A stretch of 64,000 nt of DNA, from the NCBI RefSeq assembly GCF_020379485.1, contig NC_063439.1:12316466-12380465 (forward strand), given 5' to 3'. This stretch comes from Brassica napus (Eukaryota; Streptophyta; Magnoliopsida; Brassicales; Brassicaceae). This document shows, one piece after another, positions 44,931-55,936 of this stretch (position 1 is the stretch's first letter; the number at the start of each line of letters is the position of its first letter). The translations under genes were made by a program, and so were the position numbers. The notes below the pieces were generated by a model. The model searched no databases. It was not told the DNA's origin and saw only the letters and a program-made list of their open reading frames with translations.

Positions 44931-46454
44931 CATTGTGGCACCAATAACGACTCCTCCAGAGCAAATAACTGCAGCTTCCGACCCTACTTCACCTTTGGCA
45001 CCAACTCAGGTACCCACTAAACCAGAGTCTCCTGTTGTTACCACTCCTGGCTTACCAGAGATAATTGGTCGAGGAAATAGACATAAAACTCCTTTTATTA
45101 TTATGTTTCGTTGTCTGAACGTATTTAAGATAATAAACCCTCTCACATTCTTTTGTCCTCCGATCAAAGTCTTCTCAAAACAGTGTGAGGTATTAGTATG
45201 TATACTCTAACTAGCTATCCATCTTATGATTTGTTTAAAGATAAGCAACATGCATTCATGACATCAATCATCAATGATGATGTCACTCACTCATATAAGG
45301 AAGCCGTGAAATTCGAAGTACGGTGTGAAGCCATCGGAGCTGAAGTTGATGCATTTGAAATTGCTGATACATGGGATATCACCACATGCAGACATAACAT
45401 TTCCACGACAAAGGCACGTCTTGTAATAACCCTCAATAAGAATGACGACACGGACAAAGCCAAAGAATAGTCGAGTGGAAGATGATCGATGTATGGCCAC
45501 GAAAATGGTCGAAGGACGGCCGATTGAGAACATTTAAGCCAAGGCAATTTTTATAAGAAGCCTAAGTTCAACTGGGTAAAATAAAAATGGATAAAGAATT
45601 GGAGTGAGTTTGTCACAAGGGAATACTTCTTGAAGTCGAATGTCTGGAAGAATATTAAAGGTTTCAGAAAATTCATGAAGCTTCTGAACACAAAAATAAA
45701 AATGGAAATTTTTCATGGATAAGAAGTCAAAGTCCACAGGAAAAAGGACTTCGAGAAGTAGTTGTTGCTGGAATACACATTGAATCGGTCTGATTATCAG
45801 TTGCACTGGTCGAGAAACTGCTTCTTTGATAATTTGGAAATGATTGCAAAATGGTAGAATGGAAAGACCGCAAGTTATGCCGAGAGAATAACCGGATACA
45901 ATGGTAAGGAACACCAAGTGATGTTAAGCTACTTGATAGGTGCTTCAATTTGAAATTGAGGTTTGTAAGAATTAATGGTATGTGAAGATTCTTCGGGAAA
46001 TTTAGCGGGTTGAAAACGCTCGTGGTTCGGCTTAGATGGTTCTAGATATCTCAGAAATTTTAATTTATTTTTTTAGGATAATAATGACCTTAGAACTATT
46101 TTAGAAAATTTTTGGTCTGGGAAAGCAAGGTTTTTGCCAAGGAAAAATACTTTCGTCAATCTGGATCAGACAACGAGACGTTCAGAATTAAATGTGGGTC
46201 GTTCGGGTCCGTTTACGACGTAGCGGATGTGTATAGAAGCAGCTCGACATGTGTATCTTCTAGACTTGACCACATTCAAGAAGTTCATGTTTCATTCCTA
46301 TTGGCTGGTTTGGTGGCTGGCCACGTATCTGGTTTTTATTGGACAGAATTGTGGCTGAACACCAATCTGCCTTCCATTAGTTGTTTTGGGCGGCGAGGCC
46401 ACCCCTTGTTTGGTACCCATAACCTAACCATCCCCTTAGTCATTTCCCATCACC

Positions 46455-46462
46455 TATAAATA
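46455..46462 (+). promoter_or_regulatory. TATA box of the long LTR
   Basis: TATAAATA within CACCTATAAATACCCC, followed by a C/A-rich leader; the probable promoter of the retroelement. Confidence 0.6.
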
Positions 46463-47072
46463 CCCCACACACGCTTAGTTCATTCCCCACACCTAAACCC
46501 GACCATAGGCATCCGGGAGCACGCGAGCCTTAAGGTAAACCTTCTAGACTTTAGTTTTTTTAATTTATTTTTTAATTATTTATTTAGATATAGGTTTGAT
46601 CCTTGTTCCGACCCCTTGTTTTGGGAATTTTTTTATTCTAGGATTAATTTGATAGAAGTTCTAAGTCGTGCCAACCGAGAGATAGACGTGATAAAGTCTG
46701 ATAAGGATATCGTGCTAAGGGTAAACCGCCCAACTTCCCAGGTGAGTATCGGTTATGGGTTCTGACTTTTTTGTGTGTAATTAGTGCCTGAAAAACAAGA
46801 GTATTGATTGATGCATTGCTAGGTTGCGCGTTTAGAAATATTATGCTATGATAATGATTGATTCTTGTGTGAGATATTGGGTTATATCGTTTGGGCCTTA
46901 GCTAGGGCGGTATAACATATTTTTTATGTTGTGATCCATATACTTGTATGTTTGTGTTATATCATTTGGGCCTCGGCTCGAATGGTATAGCATGTTTGAG
47001 GATTATTGTATTGTGATTAGCCGTAACCACAGACTTTGTCGACTCTTGTTGAGGAATGATCTGTGAGGTTCC

Positions 47073-47914
47073 TGATATGTCCTAAACTGAAGGATCACTT
47101 TATCTGGGTGTTGGATATGATTCGAGAAGGCAATGGCACTTCTGGAACTGAGATGGATTGAAAGGATCGTCAAGAGATGCGGAATGGCTCTTGATATACC
47201 CACGATCTAAGGCTAACCACCTAAGAACGATTGTAATGCGTTGGCTAACCACCAAACAACACACAAAGATGAATTGGATGACCACCACATCAACAAGCCC
47301 GTTCACACCAATGAACTAGCTAAAGAACTCTCTCTCTCTCTCTCTCACTCAGAGAAGAAACGAAATAAACTCAAAAACCTTGACTGATTTTATTCATAGA
47401 ATGAGACTACATATTTATAATGTTTGTAGTCAAAGACTAATAAAGAAAATACACGGAAAATAATGCATAGAAAATACAAATTTGAACAGATCTGAATTAA
47501 TGAGTCAAAGACAATCTTCCATGCAGATTGGTCAAAGATGGCCCTCAGATAATGTCCAAGTTCATCCGAACCAGATGGATGCACTGGGTAAAGATAAGGC
47601 ACTTGCGGAACTGTTCGGATGGTCTTCCGGATGAGAATGCATGTCTGTCTTTGGTTTCTTCACGACCCAAGCTAAGTCTGGCTCGACTGTGGGTCTTAGA
47701 ATGTCTACTTGGTCTGGGAAGACGAACTCCGGTATGGCCAGTTCGGTCGTCTGGTCGTGGTTCCAGCCGAAGATCCAATCGGGACGCACGCGGGACGGCT
47801 CGGTCAGTATGATCGGTATGGTCGGATGAACAAACCTTGTTCAAATTGTTCATAACGTCCTGATCTCCATGCTGGTCGGCTCCAATGGACTGATCCATGA
47901 ACCGGAGCACATAA
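47073..47914 (-). repeat. 3' LTR of the TR-GAG element
   Basis: 842 bp. The terminal TG is mutated to TT on its own strand, so it ends TAA on plus. A CT microsatellite lies at ~47329-47347. Confidence 0.88.
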
Positions 47915-48083
47915 TTCCCTCCCTCTTCAAAAAGATTTGTCCTCAAATCTGAAACATTAAAAGGAAAAAGATTATAAGCAAAAGAACCATAATCAGCACA
48001 ATGCTCACCTTGAGTTCGGTTCATTTTTTGAATGGAAGATGATTCTTCTTGTTTGGCTTGATGACCACAAATTTGTTCTTCAT

Positions 48084-48626
48084 CTAGCTCCTCCATTGGC
48101 TCATATGTGAAGTCATCGAAAATTGGTAATGGGTCTTCCTTTTTGGCTTGGTTTCAACGTTCTTATTCTCCAAAGTCACCAACGGTCTAGGCTTTTGACA
48201 CTTGTTAGCATAATGACCGATCCTATGGCATTTAAAGCACTTGGTAGAATGAGCTTTGCTTGTGGGTTTCACAGCTTTGCTTTTATCTAGAGACAACACA
48301 TTAGTTTTCAAATCAGAATTTGAAAGAGAAGAAAAATTACTTTGATGTTTTGGTGCAGGAGAAGTGTTGGTGTTTCCCTTCTTTTTGAGTTGCCGGATTG
48401 CATGAATTTCCTTATACAACATCTTCTTCAAGCTGACATAAGTCTGAAGCTCATTCTGATCAAACACATCATGGTTGCTTCTCTTGGCTTTGGTGAAGGG
48501 ACGATCACCATTTCTGACCCACTTCTCATCATCATCGAACCTATTTTGTCTATTCCTTTGGTTTCTTTGTTTCTGCACAAAATCAAACCCATTAGAATCA
48601 AACTGTTTCTTATTTCCAAAAACCAT
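48084..48626 (-). CDS. Gag-like zinc-knuckle protein of the TR-GAG element
   Basis: 180-codon open frame on the minus strand, basic and Asn/Gln-rich at its start (KQRNQRNRQNRFDDDEKW). A single perfect CCHC knuckle, CFKCHRIGHYANKC (spacing C-x2-C-x4-H-x4-C), lies at about residues 130-143. A Lys/Arg-rich C-terminus follows. The start at 48626 is the first Met of the frame; the true protein may begin upstream through another frame (48736-48428 is open in an overlapping frame) or a lost splice. It resembles gag of plant LTR elements. A second frame (48096-47545) with NVSDLRTNLFEEGGNYVLRF follows and overlaps the LTR. Confidence 0.7.
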   Translation of the reverse strand: MVFGNKKQFDSNGFDFVQKQRNQRNRQNRFDDDEKWVRNGDRPFTKAKRSNHDVFDQNELQTYVSLKKMLYKEIHAIRQLKKKGNTNTSPAPKHQSNFSSLSNSDLKTNVLSLDKSKAVKPTSKAHSTKCFKCHRIGHYANKCQKPRPLVTLENKNVETKPKRKTHYQFSMTSHMSQWRS

Positions 48627-49176
48627 TTGCTTTTTTTTTCTAACACAGTTTTAAAAGGAAAGTAAACATCTTGTTGTGGTTTTGATTTCTTGAAAAGTCC
48701 AAACATCCTGAAAACACTTAACAAAAGAGTTAGCAAATAAAAATCCTCACACTCTCAAAGTGTTTATTTCATGATTTTTAGGTGATCACTCAGAGTTCTT
48801 TCCACTGGTTCAAAGGATGATAGGCAGTCAAAATCAGCAATCAAAACCCAAAACAAACTTTTGTGGAAAAAAGAAAAGAGAAAGAAAGATGAAGAGATTT
48901 TTTGATATGGATCCGCCTTAACTGTCCTAAGGCTGGGTTTCTCTTCAGCCAGTAGGGTTTCTCTTCCACCACTCCTCCTGGATTTCTCTTCAGAAGTGAT
49001 TCAAGCCAAAACTTTTACTCTTTTTTTTTAATCGCTTTTATTTAATAACTCGCGATCACAAGGGAGTAAAGGAACAGCCCGGATCAAATAAGAAATAAGA
49101 AAAGAAAATCGTGGAGAGATGAGAAGATGAAAAGATGAAATGAAAACAAACCAGCCAAAGTGGCTCTGATACCACT

Positions 49177-50021
49177 TGATACATCCTAAATTGAATGATC
49201 ACTTTAGCTGGGTGTTGGATATGATCCGAGAAGGCAATGACACTTCTGGAACTAAGATGGATTGAAATGATCGCCAAGAGATGCAGAATGGCTCTTGATA
49301 TACCCACGATCTAAGGCTAAACACCTAAGAACGATTGTATGCGTTGGCTAATCACCAAACAACACACAAAGATGAATTGGCTGATTACCAATTCAACAAG
49401 CCGGTTCACAGCAATGAACTAGCAAAAGAACTCTCTCTCTCTCTCTCTCACTCAGAGAAGAAACGAAATAAACTCAAAAACTTTGACAGATTTTATTCAT
49501 AGAATGAGAATACATATTTATAGTGTTTGTAGTCAAAGACTTATAAAGAAAATACATGGAAAATAATGCATAGAAAATACAAATTTGACCAGATCTAAAT
49601 TAATGAGTCAAAGACTCAGTCTTCCATGCAGATTGGTCAAAGATGACCCTTCAGATAATGTCCAGCTTCATATGAACCAGATGGATGCACGGGGTAAATA
49701 TAAGAACGCTTGCAGGACTGTCCGGATGGTCCGCCGGATGAGAATGCATGTCTGTCTTCGGTTTCTTCACGACCCAAGCTAAGTCTGGCTTGACCGTGGG
49801 TCTTAGAATGTCGAGTTGGTTGGAGAAGACAAGCTCCGGTACGGTCAGTTCGGTCGTCTGGTCATGGTTCCAGCTGAAGCTCCAATAGAGATGCACGCGG
49901 GACGGATCGATCAGTCTGATCGGTACGGTCGGATGAACGAACCTCAGTCAAATTGTTCAGAACGTCATGATCTCCATGCTGGTCGCCTCCAATGGACTGA
50001 TCCACGAACCAGGGCACATCA
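49177..50021 (-). repeat. 5' LTR of the TR-GAG element
   Basis: 845 bp, starting TGATGTGCCCTGG on the minus strand. Visible differences from the partner LTR suggest moderate age. Confidence 0.88.
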
Positions 50022-50026
50022 GTTCC

Positions 50027-50541
50027 GGCATTCGACGAGGTGTGTTGTGAGAGTCGTTGGTCCAGCCAAACATCGTGCCTTACTTGGGTTGTACCAAAAT
50101 AATTTCCGGACAGGGCACAAAGACAAGGTGAGAGAGCAGCTATTGTAGATTGTGTTGCTGCATGATGATGCAGCCTTATTATGCCACTTCATGTGGGTGG
50201 GACGTTGGATTACCAATGGCAAGAGGCAAGCCTCGAAGATTGATGGTGATCTAACCACTTGTGAAGAGTGGATGATTGGAGTACTTGATTGTTTTGATTT
50301 TCGCATTGCATATTTCTTGAAGTAATTGATCTTTGCTACTTGATGATTGATGCATATTGTGGGGGGGGGGGGGGGGGGGGGTGATTTAATTGTTAGGAAA
50401 CTCTGATCACCGAGAAAATTAGTTGCTCTTTAGACTCTTTGTTTTCCATGTAACCATAGGGGTATCTTGGGTTGCAATGGAGTAGTGTTGTTGGTGTAGT
50501 GTTTGTGGCTTTTTCATATGTGTATGTATTGTAATATGTAA
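50027..50541 (+). other. Continuation of the long solo LTR, with poly-G tract
   Basis: LTR sequence between the TR-GAG insertion and the Helitron end. Non-coding; contains 21 consecutive G at 50361-50381. Confidence 0.6.
50361..50381 (+). repeat. Poly-G tract, 21 bases
   Basis: Uninterrupted run of G, the second such tract in the window. Confidence 0.95.
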
Positions 50542-51504
50542 CTAGAGATTGACCCGTACACCCGCGCGGATATTGGTTCTTACATTTTTATACATTGATA
50601 TTTGTTTTTCATAATTAGTGTTATAAATTTTAGATGGATTGTAATATAACTAATTGTATTCAAAAGACTTGGACCGAATCGGGTAAAATGGTTATTTTCA
50701 GTACAAATATTCGAACCCGTTTCAGATAAATTTGTTATTTAGATATTTTTAGATTCCTATACATCATAACCGAACTCATCAAGAACCAGAAGGATCCAAC
50801 TCAAAACTCACACATAAATTTATAATATTTAAGCGAGACCTAATTTCAAAAAAAAAATTATACCCGAAAAAAACAGCCCGTGCCTAAATGGATAGCCAGT
50901 GTTCATGCCTAACTGATTTTATAAACTAATAAAAACGACTATTTCTATGTGTTTGGCTAAATTAAGTGAAATAAAAATAGTTTTTTATTTAGTAAAATAA
51001 TTATATGGAATGAAAATTAAGTGATAATAAATGTAATACATTTTTATTATTTTGATTTAAGTTATTATTTTTTGCTCAAAAACATGTGTTTGAATTATGT
51101 TTTTGGCTACTTAATTTTTCACCAATTGAAACTAAAATAAATAAATAAAATTTTTAGTAAAACAAACTAAACCGACGTTTAGCCATATGCAAAACCTAGT
51201 TATTTTACATTTTTAATTTTTTCTAATTGGCAGAAAATTAATGTTGATTAACTAATAAATAAAAATATGCACTATTATTATTATGTTAATATAATTAATG
51301 ATGTGATGCATTCTTAAGGTAAAATAATTAATTAAATTGTTAAACTGAGTAAAATATGGAAACACAATTAATGTAATTATACTTCTATACATGTTTTTAA
51401 AAATTTTTCATTTATACTGCTATCCATGTTTCCAAACAGTACCACAAGGTACTTCAGTTTTAATAATATATATATTTGAAAGTGGTGACTATATATATGT
51501 TTGA
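50542..51504 (-). mobile_element. Probable Helitron, minus strand, 5' end tentative
   Basis: The plus-strand start ACTAGAGATTGACCCGTACA is the mirror of a Helitron 3' end (GC-rich CCGCGCGGGTG, then CTAG|T on the minus strand). The other end is tentatively 51504, where the minus strand would begin TCAAACATATATATAG after A. The body is AT-rich and non-coding. Confidence 0.5.
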
Positions 51505-51820
51505 TGTTGTTTAAACCTAAGTATTACATGAATAATAATAAAGGTTTATGAAAATGCTTGGCTTTCATATGATTTAGTCATAGCAAGGGACGAACCAACT
51601 AACGGTTTCAAACTTGGGTTGCAAAGCCTTTGGGACCGCTAGAAAATCTGTTCTCAGGCATTTTACCTAGGGATTTTGCATTTAATCTGGGAACCTCAGG
51701 TCGAATGTTTGGGCACGAGTAGTAGGATTTCCGATTCTTTAGTTCATCGTGCATGTTCTTGTTTGATTGGTGCACGACAAACTCGTTAACTTTAACTTAA
51801 TATGTATTGGGGGTATTACA
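51505..51820 (+). other. Right tail of the long solo LTR
   Basis: Non-coding, ends GGGGTATTACA at the CGTCT target duplication. Confidence 0.6.
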
Positions 51821-52899
51821 CGTCTGGTCTTCCTTGATAATAATCAAACATAGGAAGATTATAATGAAACATTTGTACCAGTTACAAAACTCGCAACAGT
51901 TCGTATTATTTTTAAACTAGCTATAGCAACAGACTGATTTGTTCATCAGATGGATGTTAATAATGCTTTTCTTCATGAAGATCTTGAATAAGATATTTAT
52001 ATGCAGCTTCAAAAGTTTGCCGTCTAAAGAAATATTTGTACGGTTTAAAGCAATCTCATGCTGCGGGTATTCTAAACTCGACTCAGCCCTAACTAATATA
52101 TCTTTCTCTCATGACTCTGCCGATCATTCTGTCTTTTCTAAGGTTTGCGGCTTGGTTTGTCTCCATATTCTAGTCTATGTTGATGTTTTTTTTTCATCAC
52201 ATGTAACGATGCGGCAGTCCTTCAAGATTTTAAAGATTATTTGCAAACGTGTTTCCGCATGAAAGACCTAAGAAAGCTCAAATATTTTCTTGGATTCAAG
52301 GTAGCTCGCAACAAGACAGGATTCTACTTATCTAACCGCAAATACGTGCTGTACATTGCTGCTGAAGCAGGCCTTCTTGGCGCCAAACCATCACCAGTAC
52401 CAGTGGAACTTAACAACAAGCTTGCCGCTGCAGAAGACCCTCTCGCAAACGCCCAGAAATACCGAAGACTTGTTGGTCGTCTGATTTATTTTACTAACAC
52501 ACAAACTGAACTTGGCTGTTACCTAACTGGGATGCAGCCATCTGTGTAGTTCGCTATATTAGAGGGTGTCTTGGCCAAGGTATTTTCTTAGCTACCACAC
52601 CTAATCTAAAAATCAGTGCACCTTGCGACTCTGATTGGTCGGCTTGTCTGGTCTCTCGACGATCCCTAAGTGCATATATTGTATGTATCGGTGACTCACC
52701 TGTCACATGGAAAACTAATAAGCAATATATAGTGTCTCTTTCATCAGCTGAAGCCGAGTATCGTGCATGTCTGTCACGTTAAAAGAACTTAAGTGGTTGA
52801 AACAGCTTCTTGCGTCCTTCAGAATATCACACTCAGAGCCTATAAAACTGTACTGTGATAGCAAATTGTCTATTCCACTACAAGAAAACAGCGGCATAC

Positions 52900-53340
52900 T
52901 GAGGGGAAAAATCGTCGGTATGTCGTCGGAATAACAGTATTCCGACGACATACCGACGAAACAATCCCTCCGAAAAAACTCCTCGGAAATTCATTATTCC
53001 TTGGAAATCTCTCGGAAATTTCGACGGAATTCCGAGGAAACTAATTTCCGAGGAAACTCCGAGGACAACCAGTTCGTCGGAAAAGTCCTCGGAATATACC
53101 GAGGGAGGACTTCCTCGGAATATTTCGATGGATTTTCCGATGGTCCAATCCTCGGAAGTTCCGACGAAACGTTCCTCGGAATTTTCATCGGGAATTTCCG
53201 AGGAACGTAGCCGTCGGAAAATTCCGAGGAACCTTGCCCTCGGAAAATTCCGAGGAACTTTCCCTCGGTATATTCCGACGACTTATTCCGAGGAAATGTT
53301 CGTCGGAAATTTCCGAGGGTGCATTTCCCCGGAATTTCAA
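52900..53340. repeat. CACTA subterminal repeats, left
   Basis: Dense copies of TTCCGAGGAA, TTCCTCGGAA, CGTCGGAAT and close variants in both orientations. Open frames here are repeat artefacts. Confidence 0.88.
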
Positions 53341-53482
53341 AAAAATTATTTTTTTTTTAAATTAAATTTTTTGAAATTTAAATTCGAAAATATAAAATTA
53401 AAATTGAAAACATATTAGATAATATTCAAAGTTGTACAAATAAAAATAAAACATTCCGAGTTTTTGAAAAAAAAAAAAAAAA

Positions 53483-55282
53483 CTACAGGTCTTGAATGTT
53501 CGGGAACACCTCGTTCGGGTACATCCTCTTCATCATCTCCATCATTTGCTCGTTCAGCCTCTTCTGTGTTTCATAGCCCGCCTGTTGAGCTGCCATCTGG
53601 GTCTCCAACGCAGATATGCGATCATCCTTGTCCTTCAGCTGAGCCGTAAGTACTTCTGGATCAATATAGGGCGGTGGTGCAGAAGAAGGAGCAGCCGACC
53701 GGGAGCGACGACCCAAACCGACCAAACGCCCCTTCTTCTTTGGAACCGACTGAAATATTAAATAGCCAAATTTAAATAATATAAAAAGATGATAAAATAA
53801 AAATCAAGAAATAAATGAATTGAACTTTAAAAAAAAAGAACTTACCGATTCAACGATTTCGTTGATTCGAACCCGGGACAAGTTGGTCGAAGCCGCCGAA
53901 TCGTCATCATCGGTTTGAAGCTGAGACACTTCGTCATACACCTGAGTTTGGACCAGGCTGACTACGTCCCTCACAAGACCATCATCAATCTGACCGGTCT
54001 TCTTGTTGGTATATGCCCTTTTCATTAGGGCGAGATCATCAACCGGCTCGCCCTCATTTTCTTCCGCCTTGAAAAAAAACATAAATTAAACAAACATTAG
54101 AAATTTGAAAAAATGCACAAAAAATAAAATTATGAAACTTAAATAATTGAAGAAAAAGCGGTTGAACTTACCATGCGATCCCCCAGAGTGGCAATAGATT
54201 GAGCACCCAAGTTATACTTGTAGATGCCCTTCTCTTTACGGTCGCTCCTGCGGTTGTTGGAGTTGGTGGAAGAAGTTTCTTTCCTCTCTTCCTTATCCCA
54301 ATGCGCACACAACTCCTTCCAGACCGTGTCGTTCATCGACTTTGTGACCTTTTAATTAAAAAAAAATAGTTAAATAAATAAAAAAATAGTTTAATAAATT
54401 AAAAAAATTGTTTAATAAATTAAAAACTACCTTTTTTATTTCCCACTTCTTCTTCCACTCGTACCTCTGCAACCTTTCCGTCAAAGGCAAATACCACATC
54501 CTTTTATATGGCACTGGAACTCTTCCACTCGTATCTTTATAACGAGGCTTCCCACAAAATTTGCATGAAACCCGCTGTTCATCCGCCCTCCAATAAATCA
54601 TGCAGTTGTCTCTGCATACATCTATTACCTGATACGATAAACCAAGACCAGCTACGAGTTTCTGAACCTCGTAATATGAACCAGGAGCTACATTATCTTC
54701 GGGTAGAATACCTTTTACATAATCAGCAATCGCATCCACACAGTCTTCAGCCAAATTATAATCCGTTTTAATGCCCATCAATCTTGTAGCAGATGATAAA
54801 GATGAATGACCATCTCTGCAACCTTCGTACAATGGTTGCTTTCCAGCATCCAACATATCATAAAATCTCCTAGCTTCTGCATTGGGTAAATCTTCCCCTC
54901 TAAAATGATCATTTACCATCTGCTCAGTACCTACACAATAATCTACATCCGTTCTAATTGGTTCTTCTAATCTAACCGCTGGCTGAGGTTTGCTAGTACT
55001 ACCATGTTCATAATCAGTTTCCCCATGATGATACCAAATTTTGTAACTTCGTGTAAACCCACTCAAATATAGATGAGTCCAAACATCCCACTCCTTAATA
55101 ACCTTTTTATTTTTACAATTAGAGCAAGGACATCTTAACATATCTGTTTTTGCTTCCGGTTGTCGGTGAACTAACCCCATGAATTCGGTTATACCTCGTT
55201 GGTATTCTTCCGTAAGCAATCTCGTGTTCGGATCCAAATGAGGTCGATCGATCCAAGAACGAAAATAATTTGAAGAAGACAT
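53483..55282 (-). CDS. Chimeric TNP2-N / TNPA-C CACTA protein, four exons, open
   Basis: Minus-strand exons 55282-54431, 54348-54172, 54067-53846 and 53749-53483 have GT-AG introns, all phase 0, and join into 505 residues without a stop. Residues 1-284 are the N-terminal part of the TNP2-type transposase: a transposase-associated domain with [10 protein letters not shown] and [19 protein letters not shown], then the lead-in to Transposase_21 ([36 protein letters not shown]). The DDE core is gone. Residues 285 on are the C-terminal part of the TNPA/Ptta class: [40 protein letters not shown], then basic [15 protein letters not shown] and a coiled-coil-like [20 protein letters not shown], ending [10 protein letters not shown]. 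The fusion follows from an internal deletion that placed two introns back to back. A likely TATA box lies at 55369-55377. It may bind subterminal repeats; that is inference. Confidence 0.82.
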
Positions 55283-55368
55283 GTTTTTTTATGAATCAAA
55301 ATCGTGTGTAAAGAGAGTGAGAGGGAGGATGAAGATATGGAGTGAATGAAGAGGAAGAGGGGTGCTTG

Positions 55369-55377
55369 TATTTATAG
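55369..55377 (-). promoter_or_regulatory. TATA box of the CACTA gene
   Basis: CTATAAATA on the minus strand, ~87 bases upstream of the ATG at 55282, just inside the right subterminal repeats. Confidence 0.65.
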
Positions 55378-55384
55378 TTGAAAT

Positions 55385-55700
55385 CCTTCCGATAGACCGA
55401 GGAAATTCCGACGGAATTCCGATGCCAACGGCTAGTTCGTCGGAATTTCCTCAGAATTTTTAAAATCCTCCAACGGCTCTCTAACGTCTATAATATTTCC
55501 TCGGAATTCATCGGTTTTTTCCGAGGAATACAATTTTCCTCGGTATTCCATAAGAATATTCTGACGGAATGATGTTTCCTCGGAATTCCGTCGGTATATT
55601 CCGAGGAAACCAAATTTTGTGTTTCTTCGGAATATCCTCGGAAATTCTTCGGGATACTCCGAGGATTTCATTTTCCGTCGAAATGTCCGTCAGAATACCG
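55385..55700. repeat. CACTA subterminal repeats, right
   Basis: Same motif family as the left side (TTCCTCGGAATT, TTCCGACGGAATT), covering the region upstream of the CACTA gene's TATA box. Confidence 0.88.
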
Positions 55701-55936
55701 CTGTTTTCTTGTAGTGTTCCTATTACAGCTAATCCAGTGTTTCATGAAAGAACAAAAGACACTGAAAGATATTGTCATCATGTTCGCAGCTAAATCGAAG
55801 ATCATTTCTACGGAGGATGTTACTTCCAAGAACCAGCTGGCAGACATTCGCACTAGGGCCCTTCCTCGCCCACTTTTCGAAGATTTACTATCCAAATTAG
55901 GTATTCAAAATCTTACACTTCCAACTTGATGGGGAG

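Larger units (their letters stand above)
47073..50021 (-). mobile_element. Non-autonomous LTR retroelement with gag only (TR-GAG type)
   Basis: Two LTRs of ~843 bp (47073-47914 and 49177-50021) in direct orientation enclose a 1.26-kb interior, with a perfect TSD GTTCC (47068-47072 and 50022-50026). Orientation is minus: the PBS TGGTATCAGAGCCA (49174-49161) lies inside the right-hand LTR and a polypurine tract (GAAGAGGGAGGGAA on minus, 47928-47915) lies inside the left-hand one. The interior encodes only a zinc-knuckle protein, with no protease, integrase or RT, so it must borrow enzymes. Confidence 0.92.
45422..51820 (+). mobile_element. Long solo LTR (chromovirus-like), itself interrupted
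   Basis: Left end TGTAATAACCC and right end GGGGTATTACA give the TGTAATA...TATTACA termini common in plant chromovirus LTRs. The flanks are a perfect 5-bp TSD CGTCT (45417-45421 and 51821-51825), and the interrupted RT rejoins across it. Once the TR-GAG element (47073-50026) and a probable Helitron (from 50542) are removed, roughly 2.4 kb of LTR remains with no pol domains. A TATAAATA box at 46455-46462 and a C-rich leader fit U3-R. The open frames at 45534-45948 and 46112-46459 are not recognised. Confidence 0.78.
45187..52555 (+). pseudogene. copia reverse transcriptase, split by a 6.4-kb insertion
   Basis: 5' part 45198-45421: TLTSYPSYDLFKDKQHAFMT, then SYKEAVKFEVRCEAIGAEVD and TWDIT, reaching KARLV. 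The insertion 45422-51820 follows; RT resumes at 51821 as LVFLDNNQ, then DYNETFVPVTKLATVRIIF and HQMDVNNAFLHEDLE (first catalytic Asp). The YVDD box is mutated (LHILVYVDVFFSSH near 52156-52197). The 3' part FLGFKVARNKTGFYLSNRKY and KYRRLVGRLIYFTNTQTELG (52241-52520) is fairly intact. Dead because of stops and loss of the second catalytic Asp pair. Confidence 0.85.
52876..55716 (-). mobile_element. CACTA (En/Spm) transposon, internal-deletion derivative
   Basis: The left end CACTACAAGAAAACAGCGGC and the inverted right end (CACTACAAGAAAACAGCGGT on the other strand) are CACTA termini, flanked by the 3-bp TSD TTC (52873-52875 and 55717-55719). Subterminal zones 52900-53340 and 55385-55700 are packed with TTCCGAGGAA-type repeats in both orientations, the usual TNPA-binding pattern. 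One minus-strand gene occupies the middle. The TNP2 catalytic core is deleted, so the element is non-autonomous. Confidence 0.95.
52556..55929 (+). pseudogene. copia RNase H, split by the CACTA element
   Basis: Before the insertion: YIRGCLGQGIFLATTPNL-like start, SDWSACLVSRRSLSAYIVCI, SPVTWKTNKQYIVSLSSAEA and LYCDSKLSI (52853 on). After the CACTA and its TTC duplication: PITANPVFHERTKDTERYCH, then IISTEDVTSKNQLADIRTRA and FEDLLSKLGIQNLTLPT with the stop at 55927-55929. Excising 52876-55719 restores CDSKLSIPITANPVFHERTK exactly, which validates the CACTA borders. Confidence 0.88.

Noticed and set aside
47641..47829. Open frames within the TR-GAG LTRs (47528-47829 and 49585-50306)
   Set aside because: Present in both LTR copies in various frames without domain similarity; LTR sequence, not genes.
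53001..53210. Repetitive frames in both strands such as REISEE- or RNSEET-like peptides
   Set aside because: They are translations of CACTA subterminal TTCCGAGGAA repeats.
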